Shown here: piece by piece, positions 23,788-31,642 of the stretch
Position numbering within the stretch: position 1 is the first letter of the stretch
Layout of the letters: every line of letters starts with the position of its first letter
Assembly: GCF_000982955.1 (NCBI RefSeq)
Contig: NZ_KQ058859.1
Span: 1-45,932, forward strand
Direction of reading: 5' to 3'
Length of the DNA: 45,932 nt
DNA from: Micromonospora sp. HK10
Lineage (GTDB): Bacteria > Actinomycetota > Actinomycetes > Mycobacteriales > Micromonosporaceae
Made by a program: the position numbers and the translations under genes
Notes under the pieces: model-generated
Database searches by the model: none
Seen by the model: only the letters and a program-made list of their open reading frames with translations
What the model was told of the DNA's origin: nothing

Positions 23788-24477
23788 ATGGCAAAGCCCC
23801 AGGAGAAGGTCTCGTTCGGCCAGCGGCTGAAGCAGATCGGGATGGTGTTCCAGTTCACCGCCAAGCAGGACCGGTGGTTCGCGCCGCTGACCGCGGCGGC
23901 GGTGCTGATCCCGCTGGCGCTCACCGTGGTCGCCGTGCTCCTGTGGGGTTGGATCTGGCTGCCGATCGGCATCCTGTTCATCCTGCTCGCGGTGCTGATC
24001 GTGCTCAACCTGCGGTCCAACAAGGCGATGATGAACGCCGCCGAGGGACAGCCCGGCGCGGCGGCGCAGATCATGGAGAGCATGCGGGGCGACTGGCGGG
24101 TCACCCCGGCGGTCAGCTCGACCACCCAGATGGACATGGTGCACCTGGTGATCGGCCGCCCCGGGGTGATCCTGCTCGCCGAGGGGAACCCGCAGCGGGT
24201 GCGCGGCCTGCTCGGCCAGGAGAAGCGCCGGCTCGCCAAGGTGATCGGCACCGCCCCGCTGCACGACTACGTGATCGGTCAGGGCGAGGGCGAGCTGCCG
24301 ATCCGCAAGCTGCGGATGACCCTGATGCGGCTGCCCCGCAACCTCGCCCCGAAGGACGTCAACGCCCTCGACAAGCGGCTCAAGGCGCTCACCGCCCGCC
24401 CGCAGCTGCCCAAGGGCGCGATCCCCAAGAACATGCGGCCGCCGCGCGGCGCGTTCCGCCAGACCCGGGGTCGCTGA
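23788..24477 (+). CDS. DUF4191 membrane protein
   Basis: A 229-aa protein with two adjacent transmembrane segments (about 34-75: ILPLALTVVAVLLWGWIW-type, then LPIGILFILLAVLIVLNL) and a long C-terminal cytoplasmic part with GDWRVTPAVSSTTQMDMVHLVIGRPGVILLAEG and a basic tail. This matches DUF4191, found next to lipA and glnA in many actinobacteria (Rv2219 in M. tuberculosis as I recall). Function is unknown; the position between lipA and glnA is conserved. ATG 23788 is probably leaderless. Confidence 0.88.
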   Translation: MAKPQEKVSFGQRLKQIGMVFQFTAKQDRWFAPLTAAAVLIPLALTVVAVLLWGWIWLPIGILFILLAVLIVLNLRSNKAMMNAAEGQPGAAAQIMESMRGDWRVTPAVSSTTQMDMVHLVIGRPGVILLAEGNPQRVRGLLGQEKRRLAKVIGTAPLHDYVIGQGEGELPIRKLRMTLMRLPRNLAPKDVNALDKRLKALTARPQLPKGAIPKNMRPPRGAFRQTRGR

Positions 24478-24493
24478 CCCGAGGCGTACGCGA

Positions 24494-24527
24494 CAAGGAG
24501 CCGGACCCGCGCGGGGCCGGCTCCTTG
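24494..24527. terminator. Terminator between DUF4191 and RDD genes
   Basis: CAAGGAGCCGG (24494-24504) pairs with CCGGCTCCTTG (24517-24527) around a 12-nt loop with further CCC/GGG pairing. It lies between two convergent genes, so it can serve both strands. Confidence 0.82.
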
Positions 24528-24540
24528 GTCGTCCGGTGGG

Positions 24541-24951
24541 TCAGCGGCGGGCCGGCCGGGGAGCGTCGACGATGACCGAGCCGGTGAGCCGGTCGTGCAG
24601 GCCCCGCCGGTGCTCGTCCATGATCAGGGCGGGGACGACCAGGGCCAGCAGCAGACCGCGCAGCAGCGCCCGGGCCAGGCCGATCCGCCCGCCGTCGGCC
24701 CAGGACAGGCAGCGGACCCGGGTGACGTACATGCCCGGGGTCTGGGCGAACAGGCCGAGGAAGAAGCCGTACTCCAGCACCAGCACCAGCACCGGGGCCC
24801 AGCCGTCCCGGACCGGGTCGGCGAAGAGGTTGGCGACCAGCAGGCAGAGCACCCAGTCGATGACGAGCGCACCGAAGCGGCGGCCCAGGCTCGGCGGGGT
24901 GAAGGTGGGGTCCGCGGCGGGTGGCACCGGCACGGCGGCGGTATCGGTCAC
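24541..24951 (-). CDS. RDD-family membrane protein
   Basis: A 136-aa protein with the RDD domain: LGRRFGALVIDWVLCLLVANLF carries the first R and D on a membrane helix, followed by two more hydrophobic segments (VLVLVLEYGFFLGLFAQTPGMYVTRVRC and LARALLRGLLLALVVPALI), then HRRGLHDRLTGSVIVD, the typical ending. RDD proteins may be ion antiporters or assembly factors; no role is certain. GTG 24951 has TACCCT 8 nt upstream; a TTG at 24960 lies within that hexamer and is unlikely. It is the counterpart of mycobacterial Rv2219A next to glnA. Confidence 0.85.
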   Translation of the reverse strand: MTDTAAVPVPPAADPTFTPPSLGRRFGALVIDWVLCLLVANLFADPVRDGWAPVLVLVLEYGFFLGLFAQTPGMYVTRVRCLSWADGGRIGLARALLRGLLLALVVPALIMDEHRRGLHDRLTGSVIVDAPRPARR

Positions 24952-24959
24952 AGCGGTCA

Positions 24960-24965
24960 AGGGTA
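24960..24965 (-). promoter_or_regulatory. -10 hexamer TACCCT of the RDD gene
   Basis: On the reverse strand, 8 nt before GTG 24951; leaderless start likely. Confidence 0.45.
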
Positions 24966-25194
24966 GTCAGCCCGTTTCCCGGTACGGGCAGCACGGCGGC
25001 GCCGCGGGGCACCGGTCACCGCCGGGTGCGCCGGTCGCTGCCGGATGTGCCGGTCGCTGCCCGGCTCGGCCGGATCGCCGCCCAGCAAGAAAACGGACCA
25101 TTGCCATCAATCAGCGGCACATCGGCACAGCGGGTATCGTCCGAACGGAGACTCCACGGCGACTGAGCGGCTCGGATGACGCTCCGCGAGGGAC

Positions 25195-25232
25195 GTAACA
25201 CGGCGGAAACAGAGGAGACACGGCCGGGCAAC
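25195..25232 (+). promoter_or_regulatory. GlnR operator of glnA, four half-sites
   Basis: GTAAC (25195), GAAAC (25206), GACAC (25217) and GCAAC (25228), each separated by exactly 6 nt. The first pair is a perfect gTnAc-n6-GaAAc GlnR box; the second has one mismatch per half-site. The array lies just upstream of a -10 (25243), the position expected for activation. Confidence 0.85.
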
Positions 25233-25242
25233 CGCACGGCCA

Positions 25243-25248
25243 TAGCGT
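25243..25248 (+). promoter_or_regulatory. Probable glnA -10 hexamer TAGCGT
   Basis: TAGCGT follows the GlnR array by 10 bp and predicts a start near 25255, leaving about 36 nt of leader with AGGAGG before GTG 25291. Confidence 0.5.
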
Positions 25249-25290
25249 CGCCAGGAGCCAGCGACCGGAGTGGACCTGCCAGGAGGACGT

Positions 25291-26715
25291 GTGTTCGCCA
25301 ACCCCGAGGAACTCCTGCGATACCTCAAGAACGAGGACGTGAAGTTCGTCGACGTACGTTTCTGTGACCTGCCCGGCGTGATGCAGCACTTCAACCTGCC
25401 GGTCGAGTCCTTCGACGACAGCGTCTTCACCGACGGCCTCGCGTTCGACGGTTCGTCGATCCGCGGCTTCCAGGCGATCCACGAGTCGGACATGCTCCTG
25501 CTCCCGGACGTCGCCACCGCCTTCATCGACCCGTTCCGCGCGCAGAAGACCCTCGCGCTCAACTTCTTCATCCACGACCCGTTCACCCGCGAGGCGTACT
25601 CGCGGGACCCGCGGAACGTGGCGAAGAAGGCCGAGGCGTTCCTGGCCGCGAGCGGCATCGCCGACACCGCGTACTTCGGCGCCGAGGCGGAGTTCTACAT
25701 CTTCGACTCGATCCGCCACGAGACCTCCGCGCACCGGTCGTTCTACTACATCGACTCGATCGAGGGCGCGTGGAACTCCGGCCGCGAGGAGGAGGGCGGC
25801 AACCGCGGCTACAAGACCGCGTACAAGGGCGGCTACTTCCCGGTGCCGCCGGTGGACCACTACGCCGACCTGCGCGACAGCATGGTCCGTCGCCTGATCG
25901 AGGCCGGCTTCACCGTGGAGCGTTCGCACCACGAGGTCGGCACCGCCGGCCAGTCGGAGATCAACTACAAGTTCTCCACCCTGCTGCACTCCGCCGACCA
26001 GCTCCAGCTCTTCAAGTACCTGATCAAGAACGAGGCCTGGGCCGCCGGCAAGACCGCCACCTTCATGCCGAAGCCGCTCTTCGGCGACAACGGCTCCGGC
26101 ATGCACACCCACCAGAGCCTCTGGCTCAACGGTGAGCCGCTGTTCTACGACGAGACCGGCTACGCCGGCCTCTCCGACACGGCCCGCTGGTACATCGGCG
26201 GCCTGCTGCACCACGCGCCGTCGCTGCTGGCCTTCACCAACCCGACGGTCAACTCGTACCGCCGGCTGGTGCCGGGCTTCGAGGCGCCGGTCAACCTGGT
26301 CTACTCGCAGCGCAACCGCTCCGCCTGCACCCGGATCCCGGTCACCGGCAACAACCCGAAGGCCAAGCGGGTCGAGTTCCGGGTGCCGGACCCGTCCAGC
26401 AACCCGTACCTCGCCTTCTCCGCCATGATGATGGCCGGCCTGGACGGCATCAAGAACAAGATCGAGCCGCCGGCGCCGATCGACAAGGACCTGTACGACC
26501 TGCCCCCGGAGGAGTGGGGCGACGTCAAGCAGGTGCCGGGCTCGCTGCCCGCCGTGCTCGACGCCCTCGAAGCCGACCACGACTACCTGCTCGACGGCGG
26601 CGTCTTCACGCCGGACCTGATCTCCACCTGGGTGTCCTGGAAGCGGACCAACGAGGTCGACCCGGTACGCCTGCGCCCGACCCCGCACGAGTTCGCAATG
26701 TACTTCGACTGCTGA
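25291..26715 (+). CDS. glnA: Glutamine synthetase type I (adenylylatable)
   Basis: A 474-aa enzyme that makes glutamine from glutamate, ammonia and ATP, active as a dodecamer. Visible are the N-terminal FANPEELLRYLKNEDVKFVDVRF, the beta-grasp GLAFDGSSIRGFQAIHESDM, the metal and substrate motifs GAEAEFYIF, NGSGMHTHQSLW and NPTVNSYRRLVPGFEAP, and the adenylylation site Y402 in KDLYDLPPEE, which glnE in this window can modify. GTG 25291 is chosen for AGGAGG just upstream and because it gives the standard family N-terminus; an in-frame GTG at 25270 is upstream of that site. A GlnR box and -10 lie upstream, and a strong terminator follows. Confidence 0.97.
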   Translation: MFANPEELLRYLKNEDVKFVDVRFCDLPGVMQHFNLPVESFDDSVFTDGLAFDGSSIRGFQAIHESDMLLLPDVATAFIDPFRAQKTLALNFFIHDPFTREAYSRDPRNVAKKAEAFLAASGIADTAYFGAEAEFYIFDSIRHETSAHRSFYYIDSIEGAWNSGREEEGGNRGYKTAYKGGYFPVPPVDHYADLRDSMVRRLIEAGFTVERSHHEVGTAGQSEINYKFSTLLHSADQLQLFKYLIKNEAWAAGKTATFMPKPLFGDNGSGMHTHQSLWLNGEPLFYDETGYAGLSDTARWYIGGLLHHAPSLLAFTNPTVNSYRRLVPGFEAPVNLVYSQRNRSACTRIPVTGNNPKAKRVEFRVPDPSSNPYLAFSAMMMAGLDGIKNKIEPPAPIDKDLYDLPPEEWGDVKQVPGSLPAVLDALEADHDYLLDGGVFTPDLISTWVSWKRTNEVDPVRLRPTPHEFAMYFDC

Positions 26716-26742
26716 TCCGCCAGGCGACACACACCACAGCAG

Positions 26743-26782
26743 CGGCCGGGCCGGCTCCGCGACAGCGGGGCCGGCCCGGCCG
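26743..26782 (+). terminator. Terminator of glnA
   Basis: An 18-bp stem (26743-26760 with 26765-26782) with a single G-T mismatch around a GACA loop, 27 bp past the glnA stop, followed by TCTTCGG. Confidence 0.88.
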
Positions 26783-26823
26783 TCTTCGGTGCACACCGGC
26801 CCGCGGCTGGCCCTCGACCTCTA

Positions 26824-26901
26824 TTGATCGACTCCGGTTGCCGCGAATCGGGGTCTCGCCGCGGTTTGAGACCACAGCATGCCGCAACCCGAGTCGATCA
26901 A
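26824..26901. repeat. Palindromic element with 18-bp terminal inverted repeats
   Basis: TTGATCGACTCCGGTTGC (26824-26841) is matched by its complement at 26884-26901 with one mismatch. Inside lies a second inverted repeat GGTCTC (26852-26857) and GAGACC (26868-26873). The right arm contains the TGA stop of the mannosyltransferase gene. glnA already has its own terminator, so this looks like a small mobile palindrome or a terminator for the reverse gene. Confidence 0.85.
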
Positions 26902-28499
26902 GGCAGCCCGGACTGGCGGGCGGGGCGGGGCCGGGCGGCGCGGATGGCCGCGGCGGCCACCGCCAGGACCAGGGCCGTCATCGCGATCGCGCCCGGTGCC
27001 TTGGTGAACCGGGCCAGGTTCGTGCCGTCGGGGAGGACGAGCAGCCCGGCCAGCGCGCAGGGCGCCACGAACCAGGCCGTCCGGGCCGGCGACCGGGTCG
27101 CCGCGGCGAGCAGCGCGAGGGGCCAGACCGCGTACCAGGGGTGGAAGACCGGGGCGAGCAGGACCGTGGCGGCCAGTGCCAGGCCCGCCCCGAGCAGCGC
27201 CACCCGGGGCGCGGCCACGGCCGGCTGCGCAGCCGACAGCGGCATCGGTGCGGGCACCGGCTTCAGGGCTGACGCCGGCTCCCGGGCGGCGCCCGGTCCG
27301 CGCAGCACCGTCCACGCCCACCACCAGAGCGCCACCAGCAGCACGGCGAGCAGGGCCAGCGCGACCAGCCGGGCCGCCGGCACGGCGTCGGGCTCCCGGC
27401 CGAACAGGCCGCCCGCATAGTCGACGACGAACCCCACGGCGGTCGGCGGGGAGGTCCACTGCTGCGAGTCGCCGCTGCGCGCCAGCCCGCCCAGCCAGCC
27501 CAGGCCCAGCCCGGCGGCCAGCGAGGTGGCCAGCAGCGCGGCCAGCGCTCCGCCGGCGAGCCCGGCGCCGGCGCCCAGCAGGGCCCGTACCCGGGCGGCC
27601 GGCACCGCGCCAGCGAGCCCGGCAGCGCCGGGTCGCGGGGAGCGGCCGGGCGCCGCGACCAGCGCGGCGAACGGCAGCACCACCACGGCGACCGCCTTCA
27701 CCGCCACCGCGAGGCCCAGCAGCAACCCGGCGAGCAGCAGCACGCCCGGCCGGCCCGGCCGGCGGAGGAGCACCAGCAGCCCGCACAGGACCAGCCCGAG
27801 CGCGAGGGCGTCGTTGTGCGCGCCGGCCACCAGGTGCACCCCGACCAGCGGGCAGGCCAGCACCAGCCACGCCGCCCGCCGGGCCGGCACGCCGGCGGCG
27901 CGGGCCAGGCCGGGCAGGCAGAGCGCGGTCAGCAGCACCCCGGCCACCGCGACCACCCGCAGCGCCACCAGCGCACCGACTAGGCCGCCGCTGGCCAGCA
28001 CGGCCAGGCCGGCCAGCAGCACGAAGAGCGGCCCGTACGGGGCGGGGGTGTCCCGCCAGATCGGGGGCACCGCGTCGGTCCACGGGCAGCCGGCCGCGGC
28101 CACCCCGACGCGGTAGGGATCTGCGCCGTGCGTCCAGGACCAGCCCTGGCAGGCGTACGAGTAGACGTCCCGGCTGCCCAGCGGCGGCGCGGCCAGCAGC
28201 GGCAGCAGCCACAGCCCGGCGGTCAGGTACGCCCACCGGGCCGACGGGGCGCCCCAGCGCAGCGACCACCAGGCGCCGACCAGCAGCACCGTGCCGGCCA
28301 GCCAGCAGGCCAGGACCAGGGGCCCGTGCGGGGCGCGCCAGAGGTCGGCGAGGCGGGTGACCGGCGGGGTGTCGGGCAGCGCGCCGCCCAGCCAGCCGGC
28401 GACGGTCAGCAGCACCGCGCCGAGCAGCCCGGCGTACCGGGCGAGCGCGGCGGCGACCGGCCGGACCGGGCCGTCGGCAGGGGTGCCCGGCTCGCTCAC
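26898..28499 (-). CDS. MptB-like polyprenol-phosphomannose alpha-1,6-mannosyltransferase (second copy)
   Basis: A 533-aa GT-C membrane enzyme with about 12-13 hydrophobic segments. Family motifs: PPLGSRDVYSYACQG (catalytic acid on the first extracytoplasmic loop), IWRDTPAPYGPLFV, AGAHNDAL, WTSPPTAVGF and APVFHPWYAVWPL. In mycobacteria and corynebacteria MptA/MptB build the mannan core of lipomannan from polyprenyl-phosphomannose; in this lineage the product is not known. GTG 28499 has GGAGGGG 5 nt upstream; GTG 28505 is too near that site. It starts 12 bp after the stop of a paralogous gene, so the pair is an operon and a tandem duplication. The gene is unusually Ala/Leu-rich with an extra Pro-rich loop (about 405-430). 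Confidence 0.85.
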   Translation of the reverse strand: MSEPGTPADGPVRPVAAALARYAGLLGAVLLTVAGWLGGALPDTPPVTRLADLWRAPHGPLVLACWLAGTVLLVGAWWSLRWGAPSARWAYLTAGLWLLPLLAAPPLGSRDVYSYACQGWSWTHGADPYRVGVAAAGCPWTDAVPPIWRDTPAPYGPLFVLLAGLAVLASGGLVGALVALRVVAVAGVLLTALCLPGLARAAGVPARRAAWLVLACPLVGVHLVAGAHNDALALGLVLCGLLVLLRRPGRPGVLLLAGLLLGLAVAVKAVAVVVLPFAALVAAPGRSPRPGAAGLAGAVPAARVRALLGAGAGLAGGALAALLATSLAAGLGLGWLGGLARSGDSQQWTSPPTAVGFVVDYAGGLFGREPDAVPAARLVALALLAVLLVALWWWAWTVLRGPGAAREPASALKPVPAPMPLSAAQPAVAAPRVALLGAGLALAATVLLAPVFHPWYAVWPLALLAAATRSPARTAWFVAPCALAGLLVLPDGTNLARFTKAPGAIAMTALVLAVAAAAIRAARPRPARQSGLP

Positions 28500-28511
28500 C
28501 GGCACCCCTCC

Positions 28512-29927
28512 TCAGTCGGCTGCCGCCTGCGCGGGGACCGCCTTCCGGGCCGCCCGAGCCGACCGTACCAACCGGACGGTGACCACGATCACCAACAGCG
28601 TCATCAAGGGCGCGCCGGGCATCTTGGTCCACCGGGGCAGGCCGAGCCCGTCCGGCAGGATCAGGAAGCAGCCGACGAGCGCGACCACCAGGTACCACTT
28701 CTCCCGCACCGCGGCGGTCGCGGCGAGCACGGCCAGCGGCCAGGTCCAGTACCAGGGGTGCACCACCGGGGAGAGCGCCACGGTCAGCGCCAGCGCCAGC
28801 CCCGCGTGATAGAACGGGTCCCGGTGCCGGGCGCGCCACCAGAGCCAGACCAGCAGCACGGCGAGCAGCACCACGGCGATCCCTCGGGTCACCGGGAGAG
28901 CGTCGATGTGCGCGCCGGACGGCACCGCGAGGTAGCCGATGGTCTGCCCGACCGCCGTGGGCGGGGACGTCCAGGCCACCGCCACCCCGCCCTGGGACAG
29001 ACCGCCGACCCAGCCGAAGTCTAGGCCGCCGCCGAAGGTGACCGCGACCACGACCGCCACGGCGCCGCCGACCACCCACCCGCCGTCGCGCACCAGGGTC
29101 CGGATCCGGTACGGCCCGACCATCGCGGCCAGCGCGGCGAACGGCACCACGACCAGCGCGGTCACCTTGATCGCCACGGCCACGCCGAGCAGCGCTCCCG
29201 CGGCCAGCAGCGGTCCCGGGCGGCCCGGTCGGGACGCCACCAGGGCCAGCCCGGCGACCAACGCCCCGACCATCAGGGCGTCGTTGTGCGGGCCGCCGAT
29301 CAGGTGCATGGCGACCAGCGGGCAGGCCAGCGCCAGCCACACCGCCCGCCCGGCGGGCACCCCGCGACGCCGGGCGAGCACCGGCACGGCGTACCCGATG
29401 AGCGCCACGCCGGCCAGGCTGAGCAGGCGGAACAGCACGATGCTCGCGGTCAGCGAGCCGGTCGCCTTGACCACCGCCCCGGCGATCAGCACGAAGAGCG
29501 GCCCGTACGGGGCCGGCGTGTCCCGCCAGATGAACGAGACGGTGTCCAGCCACGGGCAGGGCAGCGCGGAGACGCCCTGCTCGTACGGGCTGATCCCGCC
29601 CGCGTAGCTGGCGCCCTGGCAGGCGTACGCGTAGACGTCCCGGCTGCCGAACGGCGGCGCGATCAGCATCGGCAGCAGCCAGAGCCCGGCGGTGACCAGC
29701 GCCCAGCGCACCGACGGCACCCCGTCCCGCAGCGACCACCAGGCCCACGCCAGCAGCGCGGTGCCGACCAGCCAGGCGGCGACGATCAGTGGCCCGTTCG
29801 GGCCCTGCCAGATGCCGACCGGGGTGGGGCGCAGGTTCGCGTGCGGGAACGCGCCGCCGAGGAAGGCGGACAGGGCGAGCAGCGCCGAACCGGCCAGGCC
29901 GGTCCAGCGCGAGACGTGGTGAGGCAC
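28512..29927 (-). CDS. MptB-like polyprenol-phosphomannose alpha-1,6-mannosyltransferase (first copy)
   Basis: A 471-aa GT-C membrane protein paralogous to its downstream neighbour and sharing the same signature segments: PPFGSRDVYAYACQG, FIWRDTPAPYGPLFVL, IGGPHNDALMVG, WTSPPTAVGQ and SPVVHPWYWTWPL, in the same order. It is more compact than the second copy. GTG 29927 is chosen because CAGCAT, a -10-like hexamer, lies 6 nt upstream and no ribosome site is visible; the frame is open to 29972. Probably extends a mannose chain on a lipid carrier or lipoglycan at the outer face of the membrane. Different acceptor specificity for the two copies is an inference from the divergence between them. Confidence 0.86.
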   Translation of the reverse strand: MPHHVSRWTGLAGSALLALSAFLGGAFPHANLRPTPVGIWQGPNGPLIVAAWLVGTALLAWAWWSLRDGVPSVRWALVTAGLWLLPMLIAPPFGSRDVYAYACQGASYAGGISPYEQGVSALPCPWLDTVSFIWRDTPAPYGPLFVLIAGAVVKATGSLTASIVLFRLLSLAGVALIGYAVPVLARRRGVPAGRAVWLALACPLVAMHLIGGPHNDALMVGALVAGLALVASRPGRPGPLLAAGALLGVAVAIKVTALVVVPFAALAAMVGPYRIRTLVRDGGWVVGGAVAVVVAVTFGGGLDFGWVGGLSQGGVAVAWTSPPTAVGQTIGYLAVPSGAHIDALPVTRGIAVVLLAVLLVWLWWRARHRDPFYHAGLALALTVALSPVVHPWYWTWPLAVLAATAAVREKWYLVVALVGCFLILPDGLGLPRWTKMPGAPLMTLLVIVVTVRLVRSARAARKAVPAQAAAD

Positions 29928-29933
29928 CCCGCC

Positions 29934-29939
29934 ATGCTG
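29934..29939 (-). promoter_or_regulatory. -10-like CAGCAT of the mannosyltransferase pair
   Basis: Reverse strand, 6 nt before GTG 29927. Confidence 0.35.
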
Positions 29940-29989
29940 CCAGCCCGGCCGGCCGGGACCGACGCTGGGCACCGGGCCGGGGCGCGGGT

Positions 29990-31642
29990 TCAGCAGTGCC
30001 CCCGCGGCGTCAGGCTGCTGGCGACGGTGAACTCGCCGGGGGTACGCACCCGCACCGCGGTCCAGCCGTCCGGCCCGGGCCGCAGGCAGCCGTCGCCGCC
30101 GGCGAGGGTCAGCCAGCGGGACCAGCGGACCCGGACCGGCACGTCACCGGCCCGGTCCGCGGTGAAGCGCACCCGGGCCTGGTCGGCGGCGACCAGCCGG
30201 CCCGGCGCACCGACCAGCGGCGTCGGGTCGACCACGGCGTACAGCCGCCAGTGCGGGTCGCGCCACACCTCCCGCAGGTACGGCTGGCCCGCTTCGATCA
30301 GGTCGGCCTCGGCGCGTCCCCACCGGTCCGGCGGGGCGTCGGGGGCGACCGCCACGTACTGGACGGCCTCCCGGCGCAGCCAGTCCGCGTACCCGTCGGG
30401 GGTCAGCGGGTCGGCGTAGAAGATCCCGTTGCGGTCGGTGTCCACCTGCCGTTCCCAGCCCCGGGCCAGCGGCACGGTCGGCGGCAGGTACGCCGACTCC
30501 CAGTGGTCGCGCAGCGGCACCACCTCGACCCGGCCGACCGGCTGCCGCCGGGCCAGCTCGTCGGCGAGCGGGCGGTGGAACGCGGGGTCGCTCTCCGCCG
30601 CGCCCGCCCGGGTCACGTCGCTGACCATCACCGGGTTCTGCCACCAGACGGTCGCGGCGAGCAGCGCGGCCAACCACGGGCCGGGCAGCGGGGCGTAGCC
30701 GGCGAGGACGGGCAGCGCGAAGAGCATCGGCAGCCGCAGCGCGTTGGAGCCGACCGGGCTGGGCAGGTAGAAGGCGGCGACCAACAGCAGCACGGTGAGC
30801 GCCGCGCCGATCCGCAGCACCCGGCGGCGCCGGGGCAGCACGGCGAAGACCAGCACGGCCAGCGCCACGTTGATCCGCATCGACTCGGCCGAGTACGGCT
30901 GGCTGCCGCCGTTGCCGAACAGCACGGCCATCGGGGCGAGCGCGAGCGCCGGCGCGAGGCAGAGCACCAGGCTCTCGGCCAGCGGACGGTCCGCCCGCCA
31001 GCCGCCCGGCAACGGCCGGCCCGGGCCGTCGCCGCGGCGCAGCCCGGCCAGCAGCAGCGCCGCGCCGGCCACGCCGGTGAACAGCCCGGCCACCGGGCTG
31101 GCCCAGGTGGCGGAGGCGGCGAGCGCGGCGGCCAGGACCAGGCGCGCGGGCCGCCCCGGCCGGTCGGCGCTCACCGCGGCGAGCGCGACCAGCCCGAAGG
31201 CCAGGCCGACGGCGAAGGTGATCCGGCCGCTGGCCAGGTTGCCGACCAGCACCACCGCGCCGAGCACCCCGGCCAGCACCGGCCGGCGGGCCCGGTGCCG
31301 GGCGAAGAGCCAGCCCAGCGCCGCGGCGCCGAGCACCGCGGCGAGGACGCCCAGCGGCCGTACCCCGAGCGCGGCGCCCAGCCGGGCGGTGAAGAGGCTG
31401 TAGCCGTACTGGTTGACCCCGCCGTACCAGCCGAGGTCGATCGGGGCCGCGCCGTGCCGGTCGACGAAGCCGGCCCGGGCGACCTGGGCGGCCAGGTCGG
31501 TGCCCATCGGCGGGGCGAGCAGGAACGCCACGCCGAGCAGCAGCGCGACGCCGGCCGCCAGCACGCCGGGCCACCCGACCAACCGGGGACCGCCGCGGGG
31601 CGGGCGGCGATCGGACGGGACCTGGCCGGGCGCCTCAGGCAC
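29990..31642 (-). CDS. Multi-spanning membrane protein of unknown function
   Basis: A 550-aa protein with about ten hydrophobic segments in its first 370 residues and a soluble C-terminal domain of about 180 residues (DHWESAYLPPTVPLARGWERQ..., YADWLRREAVQYVAVAPDAPPDRW, then an Ig-like-looking end). The layout (GT-C-like membrane part plus exported domain) resembles actinobacterial cell-wall glycosyltransferases, but I see no sure catalytic motif; DLGWYGGVNQYGYSLF near residue 70 is the most distinctive segment. GTG 31642 overlaps the end of glnE by 8 bp, so it is translationally coupled to glnE, an odd partner for a membrane protein. It lies 62 bp before the mannosyltransferase pair on the same strand. 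Confidence 0.75.
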   Translation of the reverse strand: MPEAPGQVPSDRRPPRGGPRLVGWPGVLAAGVALLLGVAFLLAPPMGTDLAAQVARAGFVDRHGAAPIDLGWYGGVNQYGYSLFTARLGAALGVRPLGVLAAVLGAAALGWLFARHRARRPVLAGVLGAVVLVGNLASGRITFAVGLAFGLVALAAVSADRPGRPARLVLAAALAASATWASPVAGLFTGVAGAALLLAGLRRGDGPGRPLPGGWRADRPLAESLVLCLAPALALAPMAVLFGNGGSQPYSAESMRINVALAVLVFAVLPRRRRVLRIGAALTVLLLVAAFYLPSPVGSNALRLPMLFALPVLAGYAPLPGPWLAALLAATVWWQNPVMVSDVTRAGAAESDPAFHRPLADELARRQPVGRVEVVPLRDHWESAYLPPTVPLARGWERQVDTDRNGIFYADPLTPDGYADWLRREAVQYVAVAPDAPPDRWGRAEADLIEAGQPYLREVWRDPHWRLYAVVDPTPLVGAPGRLVAADQARVRFTADRAGDVPVRVRWSRWLTLAGGDGCLRPGPDGWTAVRVRTPGEFTVASSLTPRGHC

